Assembly (NCBI GenBank): GCA_013815485.1
Contig: JACDGB010000118.1
Span: 1-6,227, forward strand
Origin: Rubrobacter sp.
Lineage (GTDB): Bacteria > Actinomycetota > Rubrobacteria > Rubrobacterales > Rubrobacteraceae
Reading direction: 5' to 3'
DNA: 6,227 bases
In this document: positions 1 to 5,141 of the stretch, in pieces
Numbering within the stretch: position 1 is the first letter of the stretch
How the letters are laid out: the number at the start of each line of letters is the position of its first letter
The notes under the pieces: model-generated
Told to the model about the DNA's origin: nothing
What the model saw: the letters and a program-made list of their open reading frames with translations, nothing else
The model's database searches: none
Translations under genes and position numbers: made by a program

Positions 1-65
1 GGGCGGGAGCGGAGATCATCATCAGCTACCACGCCCCGGACGTGGCCCGGTGGCTCTCCGAGTAG
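1..65 (+). CDS. hemB: Delta-aminolevulinic acid dehydratase (porphobilinogen synthase), C-terminal end
   Basis: Only the last 20 codons are present, ending in TAG at 63-65. The peptide reads AGAEIIISYHAPDVARWLSE. This matches the C-terminal helix region of HemB, where A-G-A-[DE]-x-I-[IL]-[ST]-Y and a following W-L are typical. HemB condenses two 5-aminolevulinate molecules to porphobilinogen in the cytoplasmic tetrapyrrole (haem) pathway; the active site lies upstream of this window. The gene runs towards the minus-strand glutaredoxin-like gene, with a hairpin-rich gap between them. The call rests on a short tail, so it is good but not certain. Confidence 0.8.
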   Translation, partial: AGAEIIISYHAPDVARWLSE

Positions 66-115
66 CGGTCAGCAATCAGCAAGAACAAAAAGCTGACAAG
101 CTGAAGTGCTGACCG
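66..115. repeat. Short complementary repeat cluster (TCAGC / GCTGA arrays) forming a nested hairpin
   Basis: Directly after the hemB stop, TCAGCAA occurs twice in tandem (69-82). GCTGA follows three times at 8-base spacing (92-96, 100-104, 108-112). The two arrays are complementary. The outer arms CGGTCAGCA (66-74) and TGCTGACCG (107-115) pair over 9 bases, and inner arms at 76-80 and 92-96 pair over 5. It could help end transcription or be a slippage-derived intergenic repeat. No coding potential is seen. Confidence 0.5.
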
Positions 116-117
116 GC

Positions 118-144
118 GCGGATAGCCCGCCTTCCGCTATCCGC
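118..144. terminator. Possible bidirectional terminator hairpin between hemB and the glutaredoxin-like gene
   Basis: Arms GCGGATAG (118-125) and CTATCCGC (137-144) are perfect complements. One more C-G pair (126/136) closes a 9-base loop. It sits one base beyond the stop codon of the minus-strand gene and about 50 bases after hemB, between convergent genes. There is no T-tract on either side, so it is not a textbook intrinsic terminator. Confidence 0.4.
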
Positions 145-145
145 T

Positions 146-376
146 TCAGATAAAGCATCCCTGGCCCATCCAGCCGATCCTTGGAGGTTTGCCCTCTTCG
201 ACGATCACGGGCACGGTTCTATTACCGTCCGTGATCCCGAGCATTCGTTCTCTGGCCTCCGAGTCTTGTTCGACGTCGTGTTCTACGAAGTCCACGCCGC
301 GCCATTCGAGGTCTTCACGGGCCGCGTCGCTGTACTGACAACCCGCCGTTGTGTAGAGTTCTATTCCGGCTCCCAT
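146..376 (-). CDS. Glutaredoxin-like protein, UXX-star (seleno)protein family, cysteine form
   Basis: The 76-residue protein has a compact thioredoxin/glutaredoxin fold. It has a first beta strand (IELYTT), the active-site segment GCQYS with Cys13 (a C-x-x-S monothiol-type site), and the cis-proline motif TVPVI (residues 54-58). It ends in a C-terminal GC with Cys74. The -GC- near the end and the YTT-x-G-C/U start are features I associate with the UXX-star family, in which the first residue of the active site is often selenocysteine; here it is encoded by TGT. The role is likely thiol-disulfide or glutathione/mycothiol-type redox chemistry in the cytosol; the substrate is unknown. The ATG at 374-376 is preferred because AGGGAGGA precedes it by 3-4 bases and it begins right at the fold. 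The frame stays open upstream to 532, but that extension looks non-native. The upstream neighbour on the same strand is the VTT membrane protein. Confidence 0.75.
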   Translation of the reverse strand: MGAGIELYTTAGCQYSDAAREDLEWRGVDFVEHDVEQDSEARERMLGITDGNRTVPVIVEEGKPPRIGWMGQGCFI

Positions 377-413
377 AAATCCTCCCTGCCTCTCGGTTGT
401 CTCCTCCCGACTC

Positions 414-419
414 ATTGTA
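414..419 (-). promoter_or_regulatory. Possible -10 element for the glutaredoxin-like gene
   Basis: On the minus strand the hexamer TACAAT lies about 38 bases upstream of the chosen ATG, at a reasonable distance for a -10 box. No good -35 partner is visible at 16-18 bases. If real, it argues for the ATG at 376, because the next upstream ATG (413-415) abuts this hexamer. Confidence 0.25.
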
Positions 420-567
420 GCCTTGCTTGCTGTGGCGAAACAGACGGCTGACATGCCTGCGTCTGGCGTAGCCGGCATATCCCCAGGTAAAGTCCTTGTG
501 CGACGAGGCGCACGGCGCTTCACGTGCTTCACTCACGTTTGTCAGTAGCAGGTTGCAGTACTCTGCA

Positions 568-1380
568 TCAATCCTCCGGTTGGTCCAGGAACCTCTTTTT
601 GAGCCGACTGGAGATCAGAGAGACAAGCACGAAGAATACCGCCGCTATCCCCAGGTATACGAAGGCTTTTGTGAGGTCTCCGCTGGTCAGAGAACCGCCC
701 GCGACGGCATAAATGGCTACTCCCGGCGTCATGCAGATCGCGGATACGGTTATGTAGGTGCCTAGCTTGATGTTGGTGAGTCCGTAGGCGTAGTTTTGGA
801 GGTTGAACGGGAAGAGGGGCACGAGGCGGGTGATCACGAGTATCCTCCAGCCCTGCCTCTCGACTTTCTCATCCAACCGCTTGAGAGGTTCGCTGCCTTC
901 CGCCCAGGATTCTACCGCGCCGCGAGCTATGTACCTCCCGGAGAGGAATGCCAGGGTCGCTCCCGCGGTGGCTCCAGACAGAGCCCACACCGTCCCCCAG
1001 AAAGGACCGAAGGCCAAACCAGCGAGAAGCGTTAGCGGCGTTCCTGGCAGGAAAACCACGGCCGCTGCGGCGTAGACCGTGATGAAGACCAGAGGCGCAA
1101 CGGGACCGAGGCTCTCGATCCAATCCTCCAGCCTTCCTATCTCTTCCAGACTCAGGTACTGCGCCAGTCCCGTAACCCTCGTGATCACGATGAGCATGCC
1201 CAGGAGCGCGGCGGCGCTAGTGAGCTTGACCAGTAATCTCTTGTTTGCGGGGGTCGTGGCTCCTTCCCGAAACTGTCTCTTATGCTCTATCGGGGTCGGT
1301 TTCGACTGGGATGCGGTGTGGCCGTTCGTCGGGACTCTTGTGTGGCCGGAAGAATGATAGAATGCCAATGTAGCGAACAA
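568..1380 (-). CDS. VTT-domain (TVP38/TMEM64, SNARE-associated/DedA-like) membrane protein
   Basis: The frame gives up to 270 residues. Hydrophobic segments lie near residues 50-68, 93-125, 128-148, 178-195, 208-228 and 238-258. Family hallmarks include the FLPGTPLTLLAGLAFGPFWGT segment (109-130) and the R-L-V-P-x-F-P-F-x-x-x-N-Y-x-x-G-L-T motif (185-202), typical of VTT/SNARE_assoc domains. Proteins of this superfamily are inner-membrane proteins; some act as lipid flippases/scramblases or affect polyprenyl-phosphate recycling. The exact substrate here is not visible. The start is doubtful. The only standard start codons before the core are TTG at 1378-1380 and 1366-1368. Neither has a ribosome-binding site, and both overlap the promoter and leader of the divergent gene. 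The first 45 residues look non-native. The N-terminus may therefore be shorter than drawn, or may use an unusual start. Confidence 0.8.
   Translation of the reverse strand: MFATLAFYHSSGHTRVPTNGHTASQSKPTPIEHKRQFREGATTPANKRLLVKLTSAAALLGMLIVITRVTGLAQYLSLEEIGRLEDWIESLGPVAPLVFITVYAAAAVVFLPGTPLTLLAGLAFGPFWGTVWALSGATAGATLAFLSGRYIARGAVESWAEGSEPLKRLDEKVERQGWRILVITRLVPLFPFNLQNYAYGLTNIKLGTYITVSAICMTPGVAIYAVAGGSLTSGDLTKAFVYLGIAAVFFVLVSLISSRLKKRFLDQPED
1338..1363 (+). promoter_or_regulatory. Possible extended -10 promoter for the small membrane protein gene
   Basis: TAGAAT (1358-1363) is preceded by TGA, giving an extended -10 (TGnTAGAAT). A weak TTGTGT at 1338-1343 lies only 14 bases upstream, so a -35 contact is doubtful. 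The position, about 32 bases before the ATG at 1395, suits a short leader. Confidence 0.35.
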
Positions 1381-1394
1381 GGAGGAGGTTGACT

Positions 1395-1727
1395 ATGGGG
1401 GAGTCAAAACCCCGCAAGATGAAGGCCGCGTTGGAACGCTTGTCTCCGGGTGCGGCGTTTTGCGCCGCTCCCGCGGGAGGCGGCACAGCGGTCGGCGCCG
1501 ACTCGGTTGGATCCGGGTCGATGGGTTCCGCGGAACTCTTCGGGAGCATCACGCTTGCGGAGGCTTTCCCTCTGACTCTGGCGTTCGTGGCATTCCTCGC
1601 TGTCGGGATGTGGATGTTCCGCCGCTGGGGAAACTCCCCCGCGACGCAGGCTCCGCTGGAAGAGCCAGTCGTGGAAGCCGCCGAGGTTCCCGAGGAAGAG
1701 CGGGAGCGCGAACTCCTAAACGTCTAG
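1395..1727 (+). CDS. Small single-pass membrane protein of unknown function
   Basis: The protein has 110 residues. A textbook ribosome-binding site, AAGGAGGAGG (1379-1388), lies 6 bases before the ATG, which is why this start is preferred over TTG at 1389. The N-terminal half is basic and then rich in Gly, Ala and Ser (residues 1-50). One hydrophobic helix follows, about residues 54-76, ending in W-M-F-R-R. The C-terminal tail (82-110) is strongly acidic with many Glu residues. The R-R after the helix suggests the acidic tail is cytoplasmic. I do not recognise a family. It is transcribed divergently from the VTT gene, and its start region overlaps the 5' end drawn for that gene. A strong terminator follows its stop. 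Strong translation signals make it a real gene, but function is open. Confidence 0.7.
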   Translation: MGESKPRKMKAALERLSPGAAFCAAPAGGGTAVGADSVGSGSMGSAELFGSITLAEAFPLTLAFVAFLAVGMWMFRRWGNSPATQAPLEEPVVEAAEVPEEERERELLNV

Positions 1728-1743
1728 GTTCGGCAGCATGACG

Positions 1744-1776
1744 AAGGGGCGGGAGGTGGTTTCCTCCCGCCCTTTT
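1744..1776 (+). terminator. Strong intrinsic terminator (usable from both sides)
   Basis: GGGCGGGAGG (1747-1756) pairs perfectly with CCTCCCGCCC (1763-1772) around the 6-base loop TGGTTT, and is followed by TTTT. The AA before the left arm extends the stem. It lies 16 bases after the small membrane protein stop and 11 bases from the end of the convergent 8-helix gene, so it can insulate both. Confidence 0.9.
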
Positions 1777-1787
1777 CTGCGCTCTTT

Positions 1788-2726
1788 TCAAATTACGTTG
1801 GGCGCGCTCGTTCTCGCCGTGGCTCTTTGGGTGATGGCATGGATGATGCCCGCGACGATGATCAGGATCGCCGAGAGCAGCGAGAGGTAGGCCGCGAAGC
1901 CGATGTTCGCGCCATCTCCGAACGGCGGTTCGATGATGCTGAAGAAAATGCGGTACGTCGAAAGGAGTCCCAGCCCGGCTATGAGTCCACCGAAAGCCAT
2001 AGGCCCCAACGGCGCCTTCCCACGCGACGCGTACCATGCCAAAGCGGCGACTGCCACGGTGAGTCCGAGGATGATACTGCTTGTGTGCGGCGATGGCAGC
2101 CACCCGCTCCAGTATGTCTCCCCGCCGGCGTCTCCGGGCGTGATGTAAAAGGTGAAGAAGGTGTACCCGAACACGAACTGCCCTATCGCTCCCAGCACCG
2201 CCAGCCCCAGCCAGGGCGTCATTCCGGTCTGGGAGCGCGCGATCCAGGGATTGGCCCGTGTGTTTCGGGCGGTGCCGCTGAAAGCGTGGAGGAAACCGCC
2301 CGCCGCCACCGCCAGGCAGCCGATGAAGCCGATCCAGATCCCCGGCAAAAGCTGCGCGTCCACGGCCTGCGAAGGCAGGCAATAAAACAGGCAGCCGCTC
2401 CCGATGATGTCCGAGTTCGGCGGAACGAACCCGTCGAAGGGAGGCACGATCATCCGGTACCCGAGCTGCAAGGTAGCGAGCGAACCCACTATCCCGACGA
2501 AGAGGCCGACGCCGCGCCCGCCGATCGGGTTGCGACCGATGACCGTCAAAGCGAACAACACAACCGCCACGAGCGCGGAGAGCAACATCAAGTCCGAGGC
2601 GTGCGGAATACCGTACCACGCATCGTTGGTCTCTCCCTCGAACACGTAAAAGTCAGAGGTTATAGCGTAAAGTTGCAATGCTGCGCCTACGACCGCAAGT
2701 CCCAACCACAGCGTCATCCTTTGCAC
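1788..2726 (-). CDS. Eight-helix membrane protein with internal duplication, function unknown
   Basis: The open frame reaches 2747 (319 residues, numbering used here). It starts there with TTG, but that codon is followed at once by GGGAGGT, which looks like the ribosome-binding site itself. The GTG at codon 8 (2724-2726) or the ATG at codon 11 is therefore more likely; the GTG start gives 312 residues. Helices are predicted near 12-30, 50-70, 78-98, 135-157, 179-199, 222-240, 248-270 and 283-304. The protein is two copies of a 4-helix unit. MT-x-WLGLAV occurs at 11-19 and 176-184, G-[RK]-x-P-[IL]-G at 71-76 and 243-248, and PPF at 102-104 and 274-276. A matching last helix in each copy is followed by [FI]-[LI]-HA (152-155 and 301-304). 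The first copy carries a C-x-x-x-C in its last loop (119, 123) that is absent from the second. No enzyme motif is seen. It stands alone between two convergent or divergent neighbours. Confidence 0.75.
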   Translation of the reverse strand: MQRMTLWLGLAVVGAALQLYAITSDFYVFEGETNDAWYGIPHASDLMLLSALVAVVLFALTVIGRNPIGGRGVGLFVGIVGSLATLQLGYRMIVPPFDGFVPPNSDIIGSGCLFYCLPSQAVDAQLLPGIWIGFIGCLAVAAGGFLHAFSGTARNTRANPWIARSQTGMTPWLGLAVLGAIGQFVFGYTFFTFYITPGDAGGETYWSGWLPSPHTSSIILGLTVAVAALAWYASRGKAPLGPMAFGGLIAGLGLLSTYRIFFSIIEPPFGDGANIGFAAYLSLLSAILIIVAGIIHAITQRATARTSAPNVI

Positions 2727-2767
2727 GATCTTTTTAGCACCTCCCAACTTGCTTTACCTAAGCTTGC

Positions 2768-2797
2768 AGTCTACCGGAAGCTTTGAGGTGTATGCAA
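2768..2797 (-). promoter_or_regulatory. Possible promoter for the duplicated 8-helix membrane protein
   Basis: On the minus strand TTGCAT (2792-2797) and TAGACT (2768-2773) are 18 bases apart. They lie about 40 bases upstream of the likely GTG start. The two AAGCTT palindromes at 2760-2765 and 2778-2783 flank the -10 region and could be operator half-sites, or chance. The region between 2727 and 2858 holds no gene that I can support. Confidence 0.3.
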
Positions 2798-2858
2798 CGA
2801 AAACGCTGCCCATTTTTGAGCGAGCCGGGACATCGGACCTTCAGGGCCTGGTTGCGAA

Positions 2859-2864
2859 TATAAT
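2859..2864 (+). promoter_or_regulatory. Consensus -10 box upstream of the ABC permease
   Basis: A perfect TATAAT in high-GC DNA lies 37 bases before the AGGAGGAG ribosome-binding site of the permease. No convincing -35 is seen at 16-18 bases. Just downstream, CGAGTC (2880-2885) and GACTCG (2893-2898) form a 6-base hairpin ending two bases before the ribosome-binding site. Confidence 0.45.
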
Positions 2865-2915
2865 CTGGCGCATGGTGTTCGAGTCGGGTAGAGACTCGCG
2901 AGGAGGAGACAGCGG

Positions 2916-3728
2916 ATCAGCCACAACCCAAAGGCGGTCGAAGACGAAGGAGCAGGAACGCCCGGGCTTTTCGGCATACCCTTCCGAACGCTCCTCTCGC
3001 GGGAAGTCAGGCGGTTCACGAAGGTCTGGACCCAGACCCTGCTCTCACCGCTCCTCACCTCCCTGCTCTACATCGTGGTCTTCGGGTACGGACTGGGGAG
3101 CCGCATTCGGGAGGTCGACGGCGTCCCATACCTGGAGTTCGTGCTTCCGGGCCTGGTGTTGATGAGCTTGATAACGGCCTCCTATGGCAACACTTCTTCG
3201 AGCCTGTTCGACGCAAAGCGCGAGCGCTATGTGGACGACGTCCTCATAAGCCCCATGACCCCGCTGCAGATAGCCCTGGCCTACGTACTGGGGGGCGTCT
3301 CGAGGGGGATGCTGGTGGGCGCGGGCACGCTAGCCCTGGCGATACCGCTGGTGGGCCTGCCGGCGGAGCATCCCCTTCTCCTCCTGGTCACGGGTCTCGC
3401 GGTGAGCGTCGTTTTCGCGTCCGTGGGCGTTGTGGCCGGGGTGCTGGCCACGCGCATCGACCACATCTTCTTCATGACCAGCATCGTCATCCAGCCGCTG
3501 GCGTTCCTGGGCGGGGTCTTCTACTCGGTGGAGATGCTGCCCTTCCCTTTGCGGGTTGCCACGTACCTAGATCCCATCTTCTACGCCGTAGACGCCTTCC
3601 GGTTCGCTGCCCTGGGCATCTCGGACGTTCCCCCGTACCCGGCCCTGGCGGGGCTGATCGTCTTCGCCCTGCTGTCGTTCCTGGCCACCACGGAGCTCCT
3701 CCGACGCGGCTACAAGCTGCGCTACTAG
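2916..3728 (+). CDS. ABC-2 type transporter permease, YadH-like
   Basis: The core strongly resembles E. coli YadH. It contains FGYGLGSRI, a LPGLVLMSLITASY segment, F-D-A-K-R-E-R-Y, LGGVSRG, PLAFLGGVFYSVEMLP and a DAFR segment, with six expected membrane spans. The first standard start codon is GTG at 3075. However, the same frame upstream encodes the expected family N-terminus: LSREVRRFTKVWTQTLLSP then LLTSLLYIVVFG, which aligns with the AKEINRFMRIWVQTLVPP-type start of YadH. The frame is open back to a TAG at 2889. AGGAGGAG (2901-2908) is spaced 7 bases from an ATC at 2916-2918, giving 270 residues; a second site, GAAGGAG (2946-2952), lies 5 bases before ACG at 2958. So the gene either uses a non-AUG start, has lost its ATG, or contains a sequence error. 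No ATPase partner gene is visible beside it. The substrate is unknown; polysaccharide, drug or lipid export are typical of the family. Confidence 0.85.
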   Translation: MSHNPKAVEDEGAGTPGLFGIPFRTLLSREVRRFTKVWTQTLLSPLLTSLLYIVVFGYGLGSRIREVDGVPYLEFVLPGLVLMSLITASYGNTSSSLFDAKRERYVDDVLISPMTPLQIALAYVLGGVSRGMLVGAGTLALAIPLVGLPAEHPLLLLVTGLAVSVVFASVGVVAGVLATRIDHIFFMTSIVIQPLAFLGGVFYSVEMLPFPLRVATYLDPIFYAVDAFRFAALGISDVPPYPALAGLIVFALLSFLATTELLRRGYKLRY

Positions 3729-3755
3729 CCTGTACGGTGATGAAGGCGGCGGACG

Positions 3756-4418
3756 ATGGGTGAGATCTCGTTCCTGGCACTGGCGTTCGGGCTGGGGCTG
3801 CTGGGCTTCGTCGAACCCTGCTCGGTGGGGGCCAACGGGATTTTTCTGGCTTCTCTGCGCGGGAAGAACCACGCCACGCGGCTCCGGGAGACCGTCAGGT
3901 TCGCGTTGAGCCGTTCGGTGGTCCTGGGGCTCTTTGGGCTGGGGGTGGCCTTCCTGGGCGGACTCGTTCTCTCCGCCCAGAAGGGGTTCTGGCTCATCCT
4001 CGGGCTGCTGTACCTGGCGCTGGGTGTCGCCGTCATAGTGAACGCCCGCTTTCGGTGGGGTCTCTTTGGCCGTCTCCACTCGAACCGGCTGCTTCCCGAC
4101 CGGGAAGATCACTCGCTGGGGTTGGGTTTCCTGTTCGGCCTCAACCTTCCGGCCTGCGCTTACCCCCTGATCGTCGGCCTCCTCGGGCGGAGCGCCGCCT
4201 CCGGCGCGCTCTGGGGCTTCGCCACGCTCTTCGCCTTCGGCCTCGCTCTCTCGCTGCCCCTCTTCCCTCTGGCGCTCTCGGAACGGGTGGCGAAGCTCTC
4301 CGGCCGTCTCGCGCGCTTCAGCGGCGTGACGCCTTACCTGACCGGCATCGCCCTCCTGGCCGTCGCCGCCTACGTCCTCTACACCGCCACGCCCTATTTC
4401 GACGTGAGCGGCGGCTGA
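3756..4418 (+). CDS. CcdA/DsbD-type transmembrane thiol-disulfide transporter protein
   Basis: The protein has 220 residues and about six membrane helices (near 4-24, 47-72, 77-96, 121-145, 147-172, 190-211). Two segments carry the hallmark cysteines of the family: E-P-C-S-V-G-A-N-G-I-F with Cys22 in the first half, and N-L-P-A-C-A-Y-P-L-I with Cys134 in the second. In CcdA/DsbD, the equivalent pair shuttles electrons from cytoplasmic thioredoxin to the outside for cytochrome c maturation or disulfide repair. The flanking residues are not the classical S-P-C-x-x-P-x-x-P, so this is a divergent subfamily and could serve metal or thiol handling instead. The gene starts 27 bases after the permease stop with AAGGCGG upstream, so it is probably co-transcribed with the permease. 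The next gene is a cysteine-rich MerR regulator with its own promoter. Confidence 0.75.
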   Translation: MGEISFLALAFGLGLLGFVEPCSVGANGIFLASLRGKNHATRLRETVRFALSRSVVLGLFGLGVAFLGGLVLSAQKGFWLILGLLYLALGVAVIVNARFRWGLFGRLHSNRLLPDREDHSLGLGFLFGLNLPACAYPLIVGLLGRSAASGALWGFATLFAFGLALSLPLFPLALSERVAKLSGRLARFSGVTPYLTGIALLAVAAYVLYTATPYFDVSGG

Positions 4419-4472
4419 ACCTCGTCGGCCACAATGATGCGCGAGCGCCGCGGAGAGACGGAGAAGATACCT

Positions 4473-4490
4473 CGAAATCCCCAAATTTCG
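4473..4490. other. Small dyad between the CcdA-like gene and the merR promoter
   Basis: CGAAAT (4473-4478) and ATTTCG (4485-4490) are complementary around CCCCAA. It is AT-rich against a GC-rich background and lies just before the MerR-type promoter. It could be a weak terminator of the upstream operon or an additional protein-binding site; no T-tract follows. Confidence 0.25.
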
Positions 4491-4497
4491 TCATCGT

Positions 4498-4529
4498 CTG
4501 TACCTTCCAGTAGCTGGAAGGTTTACAAT
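4498..4529 (+). promoter_or_regulatory. MerR-type promoter and operator (CueR-like dyad in a 20-base spacer)
   Basis: ACCTTCCAG (4502-4510) and CTGGAAGGT (4514-4522) form a perfect 9-base dyad around a 3-base centre. A -10 box, TACAAT (4524-4529), and a weak -35, CTGTAC (4498-4503), are 20 bases apart. An over-long 19-20 base spacer filled by the operator is the hallmark of MerR-family promoters, which the activator untwists on metal binding. The half-sites CCTTCC/GGAAGG closely resemble those of copper-sensing CueR promoters such as E. coli copA. It lies 31 bases before the regulator's ATG, so the regulator likely controls itself and the genes after it. Confidence 0.8.
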
Positions 4530-4559
4530 GCCTCCCAAGTGGCGGAAAGGCATAGGTCC

Positions 4560-5120
4560 ATGCGAGAGGCGGCTCTAAAAATCGGCGAGGTAGCTCGGCT
4601 GGTGGATATGCCGGCAAAGACGCTTCGCTACTATGAGGAGATAGGTTTGATCTCACCCGCGGGTCGCACGGACTCGGGATACAGGTTCTACGGGTGGCGC
4701 GAGCTGGAGCAGATCGGATTCGTCCGGCGGGCCAAGCTGATGGGCCTCTCTCTGGACCAGATCCGGAGCCTGGTCCAGAGCGCCGAGGACGGTATCCCCA
4801 ACAGGGTCTTTCAACGCCTGGACCATCTCCTAGACCGCAAGCTCGAGGAGACCGAGCGTAGGATGGAAGAGTTGCGCGCCTTCCGGGAGACTCTCCTGGA
4901 GTACCGGGAGCAAGCGGCGGAGGCCGGGGCGCGGGGCGCGTGCCGTTGCGGAGCGCGGGGGTCGGCCGAGTTCTGCGGGTGCGTCACGGCGGCCACCGAC
5001 GGGGTGACGCCGCCGGACCTCCGGGTAATCCAGGAGAACAGCCGATTCGTAAAGAAGGTAGAGGAGAGCGAGAGGTGCCGGTGCGGGTGTTGCAAACCCG
5101 TCTCCGGCGGAGTCGTTTAG
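4560..5120 (+). CDS. MerR-family transcriptional regulator with cysteine-rich C-terminus
   Basis: The protein has 186 residues from the ATG at 4560, with GGAAAGG 9 bases upstream. The open frame extends upstream but would run through the promoter. The winged helix-turn-helix is clear: K-I-G-E-V-A-R-L-V-D-M (7-17), T-L-R-Y-Y-E-E-I-G-L (21-30), S-G-Y-R-x-Y (39-44), and R-A-K-x-M-G-L-S-L-D-x-I (57-68). A long dimerisation coiled coil follows at about 82-120. The tail holds eight cysteines: C-R-C (128, 130), C-G-C (139, 141) and C-R-C-G-C-C (173-178). The spacing Cys130-x8-Cys139 matches that of the two C-terminal mercury ligands of MerR, but no cysteine is seen at the start of the dimer helix where MerR has its third ligand. 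A thiophilic metal or redox signal is likely; which one cannot be read off. The CooC-like gene begins 21 bases downstream, so the two are probably one transcript. Confidence 0.9.
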   Translation: MREAALKIGEVARLVDMPAKTLRYYEEIGLISPAGRTDSGYRFYGWRELEQIGFVRRAKLMGLSLDQIRSLVQSAEDGIPNRVFQRLDHLLDRKLEETERRMEELRAFRETLLEYREQAAEAGARGACRCGARGSAEFCGCVTAATDGVTPPDLRVIQENSRFVKKVEESERCRCGCCKPVSGGVV

Positions 5121-5141
5121 TGTCAGGGAAAGGATAGAACT

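Noticed and set aside
146..148. TGA stop of the glutaredoxin-like gene as a second selenocysteine codon
   Set aside because: The family normally ends just after the -GC- motif, and the sequence beyond is hairpin and repeat DNA with no conserved protein.
1549..2619. Long open frame on the minus strand, shifted relative to the 8-helix protein
   Set aside because: It overlaps three supported features, including the strong terminator, and has an Arg-rich composition without helices or motifs.
2760..2783. Two AAGCTT sites as a certain operator
   Set aside because: They are short palindromes that also occur by chance; there is no further symmetry to support a binding site.
2872..3162. ATG at 2872 as the permease start
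   Set aside because: It is in a different frame from the permease and its translation is a low-complexity Ser/Arg-rich shadow. It would work only with an unproven frameshift.
3567..4484. Minus-strand open frame opposite the permease end and CcdA-like gene
   Set aside because: Its Glu/Gln/Arg-rich translation is an artefact of GC-rich antisense sequence; the plus strand has two convincing membrane proteins there.
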